Shown: positions 13,649 to 19,269 of the stretch, one piece after another
How the letters are laid out: each line of letters starts with the position of its first letter
How positions within the stretch are numbered: the stretch's first letter is position 1
Source: Trebonia sp035571275
GTDB lineage: Bacteria; Actinomycetota; Actinomycetes; Streptosporangiales; Streptosporangiaceae
DNA: 19,269 bases
Reading direction: 5' to 3'
Assembly: GCA_035571275.1 (NCBI GenBank)
Contig: DATMKQ010000347.1
Location: 1-19,269, forward strand
The notes under the pieces: generated by a model
Database searches by the model: none
Seen by the model: only the letters and a program-made list of their open reading frames with translations
What the model was told of the DNA's origin: nothing
Position numbers and translations under genes: made by a program

Positions 13649-14860
13649 ATGGTCGCCATCTCGTTCAACAGCGTTCTCATCATCGCGGCGATCGCGGTGG
13701 TGCTGCCGGTCGGCCTCGCACTGGTGCCGCGGTTCCCTGTGCCGCTCGCGGTGCTCGAGGTCATCGCGGGCATTGTGGTCGGCCCCTCGGTCTTCGGCTG
13801 GGTGCGCATCGACCCGGCCGTGCAGGTGCTGAGTCAGCTCGGCCTGGGCATGCTGCTATTCCTGGCCGGGCTCGAGATCGATGTGGAACGGCTGCGCGGG
13901 CCGCTGGCGCGGCTGGCGGCCGAGGCGTTCGCTGTTTCCGCCGGGCTCGGGCTGCTGTGCGGCACGTTCTTCTGGCTGGCCGGCCAGGCCCGCCAGCCGC
14001 TGCTCGTCGCGATCATCTTGATGTCGACGTCGGCCGGGCTGCTGCTTCCGCTGCTGAAGGACGCGGGGGAGGCGGACACCGAATTCGGCCAGCTGGTGAT
14101 GACCGCGGCCGCGCTCGCCGAGCTCGTGCCGATCATGCTGCTGTCGCTGTTCTTCTCGGCCGCGGCCAAGACGACCGGGGACCAGCTGGTGTCGCTGGCG
14201 ATCTTTCTGGTCGTCGTGGTCCTGATCGGTGTCACCCTCGCCGGGGTCCGGCGGCTGAACCGCGTGGACCGGATGCTCGACTACCTGTCGGACCGCAGCG
14301 GTCAGCTCCGGGTGCGGGCCGCGCTCACCCTGGCGCTCGGCTGCGGCGTTCTCGCCTACCGGTTCGGTTTCGCCTCGATTCTCGGCGCGTTCGCCGCGGG
14401 CTTGCTGGTGAAGGTGGTGGAGTTCACCGGGCGAGAGCCGAATCCGCTGTTCAAGACCAAGCTTGAGGGGATCGGATTCGGCTTCCTTATACCTATCTTC
14501 TTCATCAGCACCGGGGTCGCCTTTCAGTTGAAGGACCTGCTGAGGCATCCGATCGCGATCGCGGAGGTGCCGCTGTTCGTCATCGCGCTGTTCGCCGTGC
14601 GCGGACTGCCCGCGGTGCTGTACCGGCGAACCATCGGCGTGCGCCGTGCCGCGGCCGCGGGGCTCCTCCAGTCGATCACGCTGACGTTCGTGATCGTGGC
14701 GACGCAGATCGGGCTTGCCGCCGGCAAGCTCACGCAAACGCTGGCCGCCGCGCTGGTTGCCGCCGGACTGCTGTCCGCGGCCCTGTTCCCTGGCCTCGCC
14801 GCACGTCTGCTGCGCGGGCCCGCGGGAAAACCGGGTGACCTGCCGACGTCGCCGGGCTAG
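13649..14860 (+). CDS. CPA2-type cation:proton antiporter (Kef/NapA-like)
   Basis: This 403-residue protein is a polytopic membrane protein with about 11-12 helices and the sodium/hydrogen exchanger fold of the CPA2 family. Typical segments are GIVVGPSVFGW, GLGMLLFLAGLEIDVERLRG and IPIFFISTGVAFQL. It has no C-terminal RCK/TrkA nucleotide-binding domain, so it is shorter than KefB/C. It probably exchanges Na+ or K+ for protons across the plasma membrane; the ion is not determined. ATG 13649 has a GGGGGAG only one base upstream, too close for a normal ribosome binding site. The stop codon TAG overlaps the -10 element of the next gene. Confidence 0.85.
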   Translation: MVAISFNSVLIIAAIAVVLPVGLALVPRFPVPLAVLEVIAGIVVGPSVFGWVRIDPAVQVLSQLGLGMLLFLAGLEIDVERLRGPLARLAAEAFAVSAGLGLLCGTFFWLAGQARQPLLVAIILMSTSAGLLLPLLKDAGEADTEFGQLVMTAAALAELVPIMLLSLFFSAAAKTTGDQLVSLAIFLVVVVLIGVTLAGVRRLNRVDRMLDYLSDRSGQLRVRAALTLALGCGVLAYRFGFASILGAFAAGLLVKVVEFTGREPNPLFKTKLEGIGFGFLIPIFFISTGVAFQLKDLLRHPIAIAEVPLFVIALFAVRGLPAVLYRRTIGVRRAAAAGLLQSITLTFVIVATQIGLAAGKLTQTLAAALVAAGLLSAALFPGLAARLLRGPAGKPGDLPTSPG

Positions 14861-14863
14861 CAT
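14835..14863 (+). promoter_or_regulatory. Promoter of methyltransferase gene within antiporter end
   Basis: GTGACC (14835-14840), a 17-base spacer and TAGCAT (14858-14863) form a promoter-like pair. The TAG of the -10 is also the antiporter stop codon. The methyltransferase GTG comes 8 bases after the -10, so the mRNA would be leaderless or nearly so. Confidence 0.45.
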
Positions 14864-14871
14864 CGGCGGCT

Positions 14872-15594
14872 GTGGCCGATCCCCTCTTCGAGGTGCCGCG
14901 TCTCGTGGCGATTTACGACGTGTTCGACGGTGATCGCGGCGATCTCGAGGTGTACGCCGCGATGGCGGCGGAGTTCGGCGCGCGCATGGTGGTGGATATC
15001 GGGTGCGGCACGGGAACGTTCGGCTGCCTGCTGGCGTCGCGCGGGTTCTCCGTGGTCGGCCTGGACCCGGCGGGCGCGTCCCTCGACGTGGCCCGGACCA
15101 AGCCGTTCGCTGACCAGGTTCGCTGGCTCCACGGGTCTGTCGCCGCGCTGCCCGCCCTGCGGGCCGACCTGGTGACGATGACAGGGAACGTGGCGCAGGT
15201 GTTCGGTTCCGACGCGGAGTGGATCGCGGTGCTGCGCGCCGCGTTCGCGGCGCTGCGGCCAGGCGGGCGGCTCGTCTTCGAGACCCGTGACCCGGAGCGC
15301 CGCGCCTGGCAGTCCTGGGACGGCGGGCGCGAGCGGGCGGAGATTCCCGGTGTTGGCGTTGTGGAGGTTGTCGCCGAGCTTACCGAGGTGCGCGATGAGT
15401 ACGTCTCGTTCCGCCGGACCTACACGTTCGCGTCCGATGGCGCGGTGCTGACCTCGGACTCGACGCTGCGGTTCCGCAGCCGTGCCAGCGTCGCGGATTC
15501 GCTGACGGCTACGGGGTTCACCGTGGACGAAGTCAGGGACGCGCCGGACCGCCCCGGATTGGAAATGGTGTTCGTGGCGCGGCGGGTACGCTGA
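14872..15594 (+). CDS. Class I SAM-dependent methyltransferase
   Basis: This 240-residue protein has the class I fold: motif I VVDIGCGTGTF at 40-50, a conserved acidic residue in VVGLDPAGASLDVAR, VTMTGNVAQVF, and ALRPGGRLVFETRDPERRAW. Substrate is unknown. GTG 14872 is the only reasonable start and has no Shine-Dalgarno, but a TAGCAT -10 element lies 8 bases before it. It is unrelated in detail to the methyltransferase on the minus strand at 12184-13011. The same-strand cupin gene begins 24 bases after its stop, with its own TAGGGT element. Confidence 0.87.
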   Translation: MADPLFEVPRLVAIYDVFDGDRGDLEVYAAMAAEFGARMVVDIGCGTGTFGCLLASRGFSVVGLDPAGASLDVARTKPFADQVRWLHGSVAALPALRADLVTMTGNVAQVFGSDAEWIAVLRAAFAALRPGGRLVFETRDPERRAWQSWDGGRERAEIPGVGVVEVVAELTEVRDEYVSFRRTYTFASDGAVLTSDSTLRFRSRASVADSLTATGFTVDEVRDAPDRPGLEMVFVARRVR

Positions 15595-15604
15595 GGCGCG
15601 GTGC

Positions 15605-15610
15605 TAGGGT
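15605..15610 (+). promoter_or_regulatory. Candidate leaderless -10 of cupin gene
   Basis: TAGGGT ends 8 bases before ATG 15619, with no Shine-Dalgarno. It is identical to the -10 before the ABC pair. A clear -35 is not seen, so this may be an alternative internal start within a longer transcript. Confidence 0.35.
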
Positions 15611-15618
15611 CGACGCTC

Positions 15619-15969
15619 ATGACTGAGACGATCTATGTGGGTAACGCCGACGCGGACGCCGTATCGCACCGGGGATGGCTGGTCGGGCACTTTATGCCGG
15701 ACGATTCCGCCAGGCACAGCGGTGACGTCGAAGTCAAGTGGGGCATCCATCCGCAGGGCGACCGGCGCCCTGAGTGGGTGGCCAGCGAGCAGCGGTCGGC
15801 CCTCATCGTCCTGTTCAGCGGCCGGTTTCACGTCGAACTGCCCGGGCGCGCCGTGCAGTTGGCCACGCCGGGGGACTATGTCGTATTCCACGGCGTCAGC
15901 CACTCCTGGTACGCAGAAGAGGCATCCGTGGTCATGACGGTCCGCTGGCCTTCGGTATCGGGCTATTAG
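15619..15969 (+). CDS. Small cupin-like protein
   Basis: This 116-residue protein has the single-domain cupin pattern: VEVKWGIHPQG (38-48), ALIVLFSGRFHVEL (61-74), GDYVVFHGVSHSWYAEEASVVMTVRWPS (85-112). Close relatives in actinobacteria are, as I recall, sometimes listed as signal peptidase I. Nothing here resembles the serine-lysine active site or membrane anchor of that enzyme, so that label would be wrong. Role unknown; cupins bind metals and small ligands. ATG 15619 is chosen over GTG 15601 because a TAGGGT -10 element lies between them. The next gene starts 17 bases after the stop. Confidence 0.75.
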   Translation: MTETIYVGNADADAVSHRGWLVGHFMPDDSARHSGDVEVKWGIHPQGDRRPEWVASEQRSALIVLFSGRFHVELPGRAVQLATPGDYVVFHGVSHSWYAEEASVVMTVRWPSVSGY

Positions 15970-15972
15970 CGC

Positions 15973-15978
15973 TAGATT
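15973..15978 (+). promoter_or_regulatory. Candidate leaderless -10 of VOC gene
   Basis: TAGATT ends 7 bases before ATG 15986, with no ribosome binding site in between and no strong -35. It follows the spacing seen at the other starts. Confidence 0.35.
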
Positions 15979-15985
15979 GACGACT

Positions 15986-16375
15986 ATGTTCGCTGACGCT
16001 CTGGTGAATCTGTACACCCGCGACATCGAGGCAGGGCTGCGTTTCTATCGTGATCTGCTCGGTTTCACCGAGACGTTCCGCACCCCGGCCGAGGGGACGC
16101 CATCGCACGTCGAACTGCGGCTTAACGGGTTCACCCTCGGGCTTGGCACCGTTGAGGCGGCCAAGAGGGTGCACGGCGTTGACGCGGCACCCGGCAGCCC
16201 GGCCATGGTCCTTGTCGTGTGGACCGATGACGTCGACCGCGCCTACGCGGACTTGGTGGCGGCGGGGGTACCCGCGCTCCAGTCACCGCACGACACGGGG
16301 AACAATAACAGGAACGCCCTGCTGCGCGACCCGGACGGAAACCTCGTGGAGATCGTCTCCAAGGTGTCCGGCTAG
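15986..16375 (+). CDS. VOC superfamily (glyoxalase/bleomycin-resistance fold) protein
   Basis: This 129-residue protein is one VOC module pair: LVNLYTRDIEAGLRFYRDLLGF (7-28), HVELRLNGFTLGLG (41-54), VVWTDDVDRAYADLVAAGVPAL, and the C-terminal LLRDPDGNLVEIVSK. Conserved His41/Glu43 and the Glu in GNLVEI are in positions typical of VOC metal ligands. Family members include glyoxalases, dioxygenases and drug-binding proteins; the role here is not known. ATG 15986 is preferred to TTG 15977, since a TAGATT -10 sits at 15973-15978. The aminopeptidase gene follows 20 bases after the stop. Confidence 0.82.
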   Translation: MFADALVNLYTRDIEAGLRFYRDLLGFTETFRTPAEGTPSHVELRLNGFTLGLGTVEAAKRVHGVDAAPGSPAMVLVVWTDDVDRAYADLVAAGVPALQSPHDTGNNNRNALLRDPDGNLVEIVSKVSG

Positions 16376-16395
16376 TTGGATTAGGGAGAGTGCGA

Positions 16396-17616
16396 ATGGC
16401 TGGTTTGTCCGGCGAGCGTCTCGAGCGTTTCGCCGACTTGATCGTGCGAATAGGCGCCAACGTGCAGCCCGGTTCCGAGGTCTTGCTCAGCAGCGACATC
16501 GCCCACCAGGAAATCGCCCGTGCCGTTGTGGAGCGTGCCTACGTCGCTGGCGCCGCTTGGGTAGAGATCGAATGGTCGGACGGCCAGATCCGGCGCTCGG
16601 AGGTTACCCACGCGACCATGGAGCAGCTGACGAAGACCCGACCATGGATGATAGAGCTGGTTCGGTCATGGGTCGCTGACCGCGGTGTCGCGATCTCGCT
16701 CACTGGCGATCCTGACCCGCACCTGCTTGACGGTGCCGATCCGGCGAAGGCGACGGCTGTCCGCATGGGGGAGGCGATCGCCTTCAGGGAAGCGATCCTC
16801 GGAGCGCGGCTGCGCTGGACCGTGGTTCCCGCGCCTAACGCCGGCTGGGCCCGCGAGGTCTTCGGCGAGCCGGACGTCGAACGGCTCTGGGACGCGGTCG
16901 CGACCGCGATGCGCCTCGATGATCCCGATCCGGTGGCGAGCTGGCGGACGCGTGCCGCTGAGCTGGCGGCCCGGGGCCGTGCGCTCGACTCACTGGAGCT
17001 GACCGAGGTGCACTACCGCGGCGCAGGCACAGATCTCACCGTCGGGCTCGTGCCGGACTGCCGGTGGACCGGCGGCTCCATGGACGACCCGGACGGGCTC
17101 GTCTACATGCCGAACATTCCGACGGAGGAGGTCTTCACGAGCCCGGACCGGCGCCTCGCGGACGGCGTGATCACCCTGACCAAGCCGGTGATCATCGGCG
17201 GCCGGGTGGTCGAGGGGCTGCGGGTCACGTTCGCCGACGGGCGCATCGCCGACGTGAAGGCAACAGAAGGCGTCGAGGCGGTCCGGGCTCAGCTAGCGAC
17301 CGACGACGGCGCCAGGAGCCTGGGCGAGGTTTCGCTCGTCGACCGCGATTCCCGCGTCGCCAAGGCCGGCATTCTCTTCCACAACACGCTGTTCGACGAG
17401 AATGTGGCGTGTCATGTCGCGTGGGGACAGAGCTTCCCGTTCGCGGTTGCTGGTGGCCTGGAGAAGAGCGGCGATCAGCTGTTCGAGATGGGCCTCAACC
17501 GCTCGGCCGTGCATACCGACGTGGTCATCGGCGGCGATGGCATGACGGTTACCGGATCGGGGCCGAAGGGAACCGTGGAGATAATCCTCGACGACAAATG
17601 GGTGCTGCCGGTCTGA
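16396..17616 (+). CDS. M29 family aminopeptidase (AmpS/aminopeptidase T-like)
   Basis: This 406-residue metallopeptidase is full length for family M29, which removes N-terminal residues from peptides in the cytoplasm with two metal ions. Metal-site candidates are in the expected C-terminal half: NIPTEEVF (Glu244/245), LGEVSLVD (Glu311), FHNTLFDENVACHVAWG (His329, His340) and VHTDVVIG (His373, Asp375). The N-terminal domain starts LSGERLERFADLIVRIGANV. ATG 16396 is chosen because GGGAG at 16384-16388 lies 7 bases upstream; GTG 16390 overlaps that site. It ends the plus-strand gene series and is followed by a strong hairpin. Confidence 0.9.
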   Translation: MAGLSGERLERFADLIVRIGANVQPGSEVLLSSDIAHQEIARAVVERAYVAGAAWVEIEWSDGQIRRSEVTHATMEQLTKTRPWMIELVRSWVADRGVAISLTGDPDPHLLDGADPAKATAVRMGEAIAFREAILGARLRWTVVPAPNAGWAREVFGEPDVERLWDAVATAMRLDDPDPVASWRTRAAELAARGRALDSLELTEVHYRGAGTDLTVGLVPDCRWTGGSMDDPDGLVYMPNIPTEEVFTSPDRRLADGVITLTKPVIIGGRVVEGLRVTFADGRIADVKATEGVEAVRAQLATDDGARSLGEVSLVDRDSRVAKAGILFHNTLFDENVACHVAWGQSFPFAVAGGLEKSGDQLFEMGLNRSAVHTDVVIGGDGMTVTGSGPKGTVEIILDDKWVLPV

Positions 17617-17631
17617 GGCCGGCTATCCGTT

Positions 17632-17661
17632 GCGGTGTGGCGCGGGGTGGCGCGGTGTGGC
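17632..17661 (+). repeat. Three tandem 10-bp repeats before terminator
   Basis: GCGGTGTGGC, GCGGGGTGGC and GCGGTGTGGC follow each other exactly. The third copy supplies part of the left arm of the adjacent hairpin, so the other copies might form alternative pairings with the right arm. Confidence 0.65.
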
Positions 17662-17687
17662 GCGGCGGCCGTCGGCCGCCGCGCCAC
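17657..17687. terminator. Strong bidirectional terminator between convergent genes
   Basis: GTGGCGCGGCGGCC (17657-17670) and GGCCGCCGCGCCAC (17674-17687) form a perfect 14-bp stem with a 3-base loop. On the plus strand a T-rich stretch (GGGCTATTTACTATTTAG) follows. It sits between the aminopeptidase stop and the convergent xylanase stop, so it can serve both. ATCCGT (17625-17630) and ACGGAT (17686-17691) add an alternative outer pairing. Confidence 0.8.
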
Positions 17688-17720
17688 GGATGGGCTATTT
17701 ACTATTTAGTTGTCCGGGGG

Positions 17721-18746
17721 CTAGCCGGTACTACAGGAGACCGATGGCCATGTCCATTGGCCGTTGGGCGAGACCGTGAAGCCCCAGTTATTACCACTGC
17801 CGTTAGGCGTGGCCTCCATGACGTACTCGCTGGGCCAGGTGGCGTTGACGTTATAGGTGGAGTAGACGACCGCGGGCGCCACCATATCCACCGTGACGGT
17901 CCAGCTGTTGGAGCCGCTGACTGAGACGTTGAGGTTGTACCAGTTGCTTCCCGACGACCCGGCCGACAGCGTCGCGGTGCAGCCACCGCTCCCGCCGCCA
18001 CCGCCGGACCCGCCGCCGCCGGACCCGCCGCCGCCACTGGACCCGCCGGAGTTCACCGTGACGCTGGAACTGCCGCTACCGCCGCCATAGGACTCGGTCG
18101 CGAGGATCTGGTAGTTCAGCGTGCCCAGGTTCATCCCGTGGCTGGCCCACGCGTTGAAGAAGTTCTGCGTGGTGATGGTCCCGCTGCTGGTGGGCGAGGT
18201 CCGTATCGCCAGGTACTGCTCGAAGGTCGTGGTTCCCTGGATGGATGGCTGGTTGACCTGCTGGTGCTCGTAGATGTTGAACGTGCCGCCGTCGCTCGTG
18301 ACCTGGCCCATGTAGGTGCCGGCCGCGTTCGGTGAACCGTTGTAGTTCTCCTCGACGTAGTACTCAACGAGCGGGTTGGTGGACCAGCCGTACAGCGATA
18401 TCAGCGCGGTGCCGCCGGATGCGCTGAGACTACTGGAGAAGCTCTTCGTGCCGCTGTTGCCCGGGTTCCAGCCAACGCCGGCGACGAAGTCGCCGATGCC
18501 GCTCCAGGTGGTGGAGTAGCTGTTGGACGAGTTCAGCGTGATGCAGGCCGACCCGGTGCTGACGTACATCTGGTAGTACATGCCGCCGTTGGTGCCGGTC
18601 TGGTTCGAGCAGATAGCTGCTGCTTTCGCGACGCCGGGCACAATCGCCGCCATGCCCAGGGCCAGGGCGATGGCGAGGGGAGCGCCGAGCAGCAGCCTCA
18701 TGCGGCCGCGTCTGCGGTGGGTCGGGGGGGCGGGGGGGTCCGTCAT
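17721..18746 (-). CDS. Secreted GH11 endo-1,4-beta-xylanase with C-terminal module
   Basis: This 341-residue protein has a signal peptide (basic head, hydrophobic core 17-38, AKA at 40-42). The GH11 catalytic domain spans ~45-232: nucleophile Glu128 in PLVEYYV, acid/base Glu218 in ATESYGGGSGSSSVTV, and TYMGQVTSDGGTFNIYEH. It cuts internal xylan linkages outside the cell. A Gly-Ser linker (234-255) leads to an ~85-residue domain (256-341) bounded by Cys256 and Cys338. Its WTVTV, WGFTV and WTWPSVSC recall CBM2, but divergently. ATG 18746 is supported by GGAGGAAG with 6-base spacing; ATG 18701 is less likely. The promoter and CGAAA-type boxes upstream suggest substrate-responsive control. It is convergent with the aminopeptidase gene. 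Confidence 0.88.
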   Translation of the reverse strand: MTDPPAPPTHRRRGRMRLLLGAPLAIALALGMAAIVPGVAKAAAICSNQTGTNGGMYYQMYVSTGSACITLNSSNSYSTTWSGIGDFVAGVGWNPGNSGTKSFSSSLSASGGTALISLYGWSTNPLVEYYVEENYNGSPNAAGTYMGQVTSDGGTFNIYEHQQVNQPSIQGTTTFEQYLAIRTSPTSSGTITTQNFFNAWASHGMNLGTLNYQILATESYGGGSGSSSVTVNSGGSSGGGGSGGGGSGGGGGSGGCTATLSAGSSGSNWYNLNVSVSGSNSWTVTVDMVAPAVVYSTYNVNATWPSEYVMEATPNGSGNNWGFTVSPNGQWTWPSVSCSTG

Positions 18747-18767
18747 GTGTTGCTTCCTCCTCGAGAA

Positions 18768-18836
18768 GGGTCGTCAACGACCCGAGGACCGGGTCGCGGC
18801 GTGGGACCCGGATCGACAGTGTCGGGGTCTGTCGAT
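18768..18836 (-). other. Three stem-loops in xylanase mRNA leader
   Basis: Perfect stems are GGGTCG/CGACCC (18768-18773 with 18778-18783), CCGGGTC/GACCCGG (18789-18795 with 18805-18811) and ATCGACAG/CTGTCGAT (18812-18819 with 18829-18836). They lie between the candidate promoter and the ribosome binding site. They could stabilise the mRNA or act in regulation. Confidence 0.5.
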
Positions 18837-18842
18837 GGCGTC

Positions 18843-18871
18843 AGTGTGAAACCGCTCGCGCGGAAGGTCAA
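18843..18871 (-). promoter_or_regulatory. Candidate xylanase promoter
   Basis: On the minus strand TTGACC (18871-18866), a 17-base spacer and CACACT (18848-18843). The -35 is good, the -10 is weak (3 of 6), as expected for a regulated gene. It lies directly downstream of the CGAAA-type palindromes and predicts a ~90-base leader. Confidence 0.45.
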
Positions 18872-18875
18872 TAGT

Positions 18876-18895
18876 TTTCGGAAATGTTTCGAAAC
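18876..18895 (-). promoter_or_regulatory. CGAAA-type box cluster next to xylanase promoter
   Basis: TTTCGGAAAT (18876-18885) is followed by the perfect palindrome GTTTCGAAAC (18886-18895). This gives several CGAAA/TTTCG half sites, 4 bases upstream of the -35. Such boxes were reported upstream of Streptomyces xylanase genes as protein-binding sites (from memory). A regulator site for the xylanase is likely. Confidence 0.5.
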
Positions 18896-19010
18896 GTCAT
18901 CTTAACCGCCGATAACGCGAAAGCTATTGTGCCTGGCTACTGCCGCGGTGTGGTTTATGGAGCTGGTTAACGAAAGCGGCTGCCGATGATCAAGACACGA
19001 GCAAGCGGCG

Positions 19011-19027
19011 TCCGAAACTTTCGGAAA
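19011..19027 (-). promoter_or_regulatory. Second CGAAA-type palindrome upstream of xylanase
   Basis: TCCGAAACTTTCGGA (19011-19025) is a perfect palindrome around a central C. TTTCGGAAAT (19019-19028) repeats exactly the sequence at 18876-18885. Single CGAAA copies occur between the clusters at 18918-18922 and 18971-18975. The 18847-19190 gap otherwise holds no convincing gene. Confidence 0.45.
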
Positions 19028-19065
19028 TCCTGGCGATCATGTAAGGGCCGTATTCGCGCCGAGAA

Positions 19066-19088
19066 AGCCAATCGTGGCTGGCCTTTTT
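19066..19088. terminator. Terminator-like hairpin with T tract
   Basis: AGCCA (19066-19070) and TGGCT (19075-19079) form a short stem with loop ATCG, followed by GGCC and five T on the plus strand; TTCTC follows on the minus strand. It may end transcription of a minus-strand gene that enters from the right edge. Confidence 0.4.
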
Positions 19089-19190
19089 CCGCCGTCGCCG
19101 CGATTAGTCGTCCACCCCGGGACGAACACGCGAACAGCTTGTCGGCGCGGGCAATAAATCCTGCGTAAATGCCGATCCGAGCGCGGCGGT

Positions 19191-19269
19191 TCACGTCCCG
19201 ATCGACCCGCCGCATTCCGGCGACCCCCCGGCCGCCATCAAGGCCCCGCCCCCGTCGCCCTCCGCCCCC
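19191..19269 (-). CDS. Possible 3' end of an unidentified minus-strand gene
   Basis: Reading inward from the right edge, a minus-strand frame gives a Gly/Ala-rich tail (GGGALMAAGGSPECGGSIGT) and stops with TGA at 19193-19191. Almost every third codon position is G or C, as in the real genes here. The plus-strand frame with the same third positions lacks any start codon in the window. Only ~26 codons are visible and no family can be named. Confidence 0.3.
   Translation of the reverse strand, partial: GAEGDGGGALMAAGGSPECGGSIGT

Noticed and set aside
13618..13809. N-terminal extension of the flavoprotein to 13809
   Set aside because: It is low-complexity Ser/Thr/Met sequence that is antisense to the antiporter N-terminus; homology starts at 13617.
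13147..14466. Very long alternative-frame ORFs, for example 439 residues over the flavoprotein and antiporter
   Set aside because: Arg/Gly/Ala-rich shadow frames of GC-rich genes; they cross real gene boundaries and show no family features.
15601..15969. Signal peptidase I as product of the cupin gene
   Set aside because: No membrane anchor and no Ser/Lys catalytic motifs; the sequence pattern is cupin.
18967..19215. 82-residue minus-strand ORF upstream of the xylanase
   Set aside because: Third-position bias is poor, it crosses the CGAAA palindrome and a terminator-like hairpin, and the product is not recognisable.
19169..19269. Plus-strand gene starting at ATG 19169 and running off the edge
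   Set aside because: The product is Arg/Pro-rich with poor third-position bias and no ribosome binding site; the minus-strand frame fits better.

Overview
The window is GC-rich DNA from an actinobacterium, probably a mycelial soil type. The evidence is strong G/C at third codon positions, frequent GTG starts, TANNNT-type -10 elements placed right before start codons, and families common in such genomes (DUF3052, an ECF sigma factor with a long C-terminal extension, M29 aminopeptidase, GH11 xylanase, expansin with CBM2). I cannot name the species. I found no rRNA, tRNA, CRISPR array, phage block or intact insertion sequence.

Left part (1-5350): the 3' end of a prepilin peptidase gene; a FitA-like antitoxin relic without a toxin; an APH-fold phosphotransferase; a secreted expansin-CBM2 protein; an ECF42-like sigma factor preceded by a long imperfect hairpin; and, convergent to it, the DGPF/YCII-domain protein that usually accompanies this sigma group.

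Middle (5492-13617): a translationally coupled pair of half-size ABC exporters; a DUF3052 protein overlapping tail to tail; a decayed VOC gene; a TetM/OtrA-like ribosomal-protection GTPase on the minus strand with a possible overlapping leader ORF; then a minus-strand set of a flavoprotein, a SAM methyltransferase and a small one-helix protein.

Right part (13649-19269): a plus-strand series of CPA2-type antiporter, SAM methyltransferase, cupin, VOC protein and M29 aminopeptidase, ending in a strong bidirectional hairpin. Convergent to it is a secreted GH11 xylanase. Its upstream region carries clustered CGAAA/TTTCG palindromes next to a candidate promoter, resembling the boxes reported upstream of Streptomyces xylanase genes. 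The last ~80 bases may be the 3' end of another minus-strand gene.

Functionally, the xylanase and the expansin-CBM2 protein suggest plant cell-wall use. The ABC pair and the TetM-like GTPase suggest export and ribosome protection. The others are mostly single housekeeping or accessory genes. No obviously new multi-gene system is evident. The best leads are regulatory: the CGAAA palindromes, the hairpin over the sigma-factor ribosome binding site, the leader ORF before the GTPase, and recurrent leaderless-type starts.
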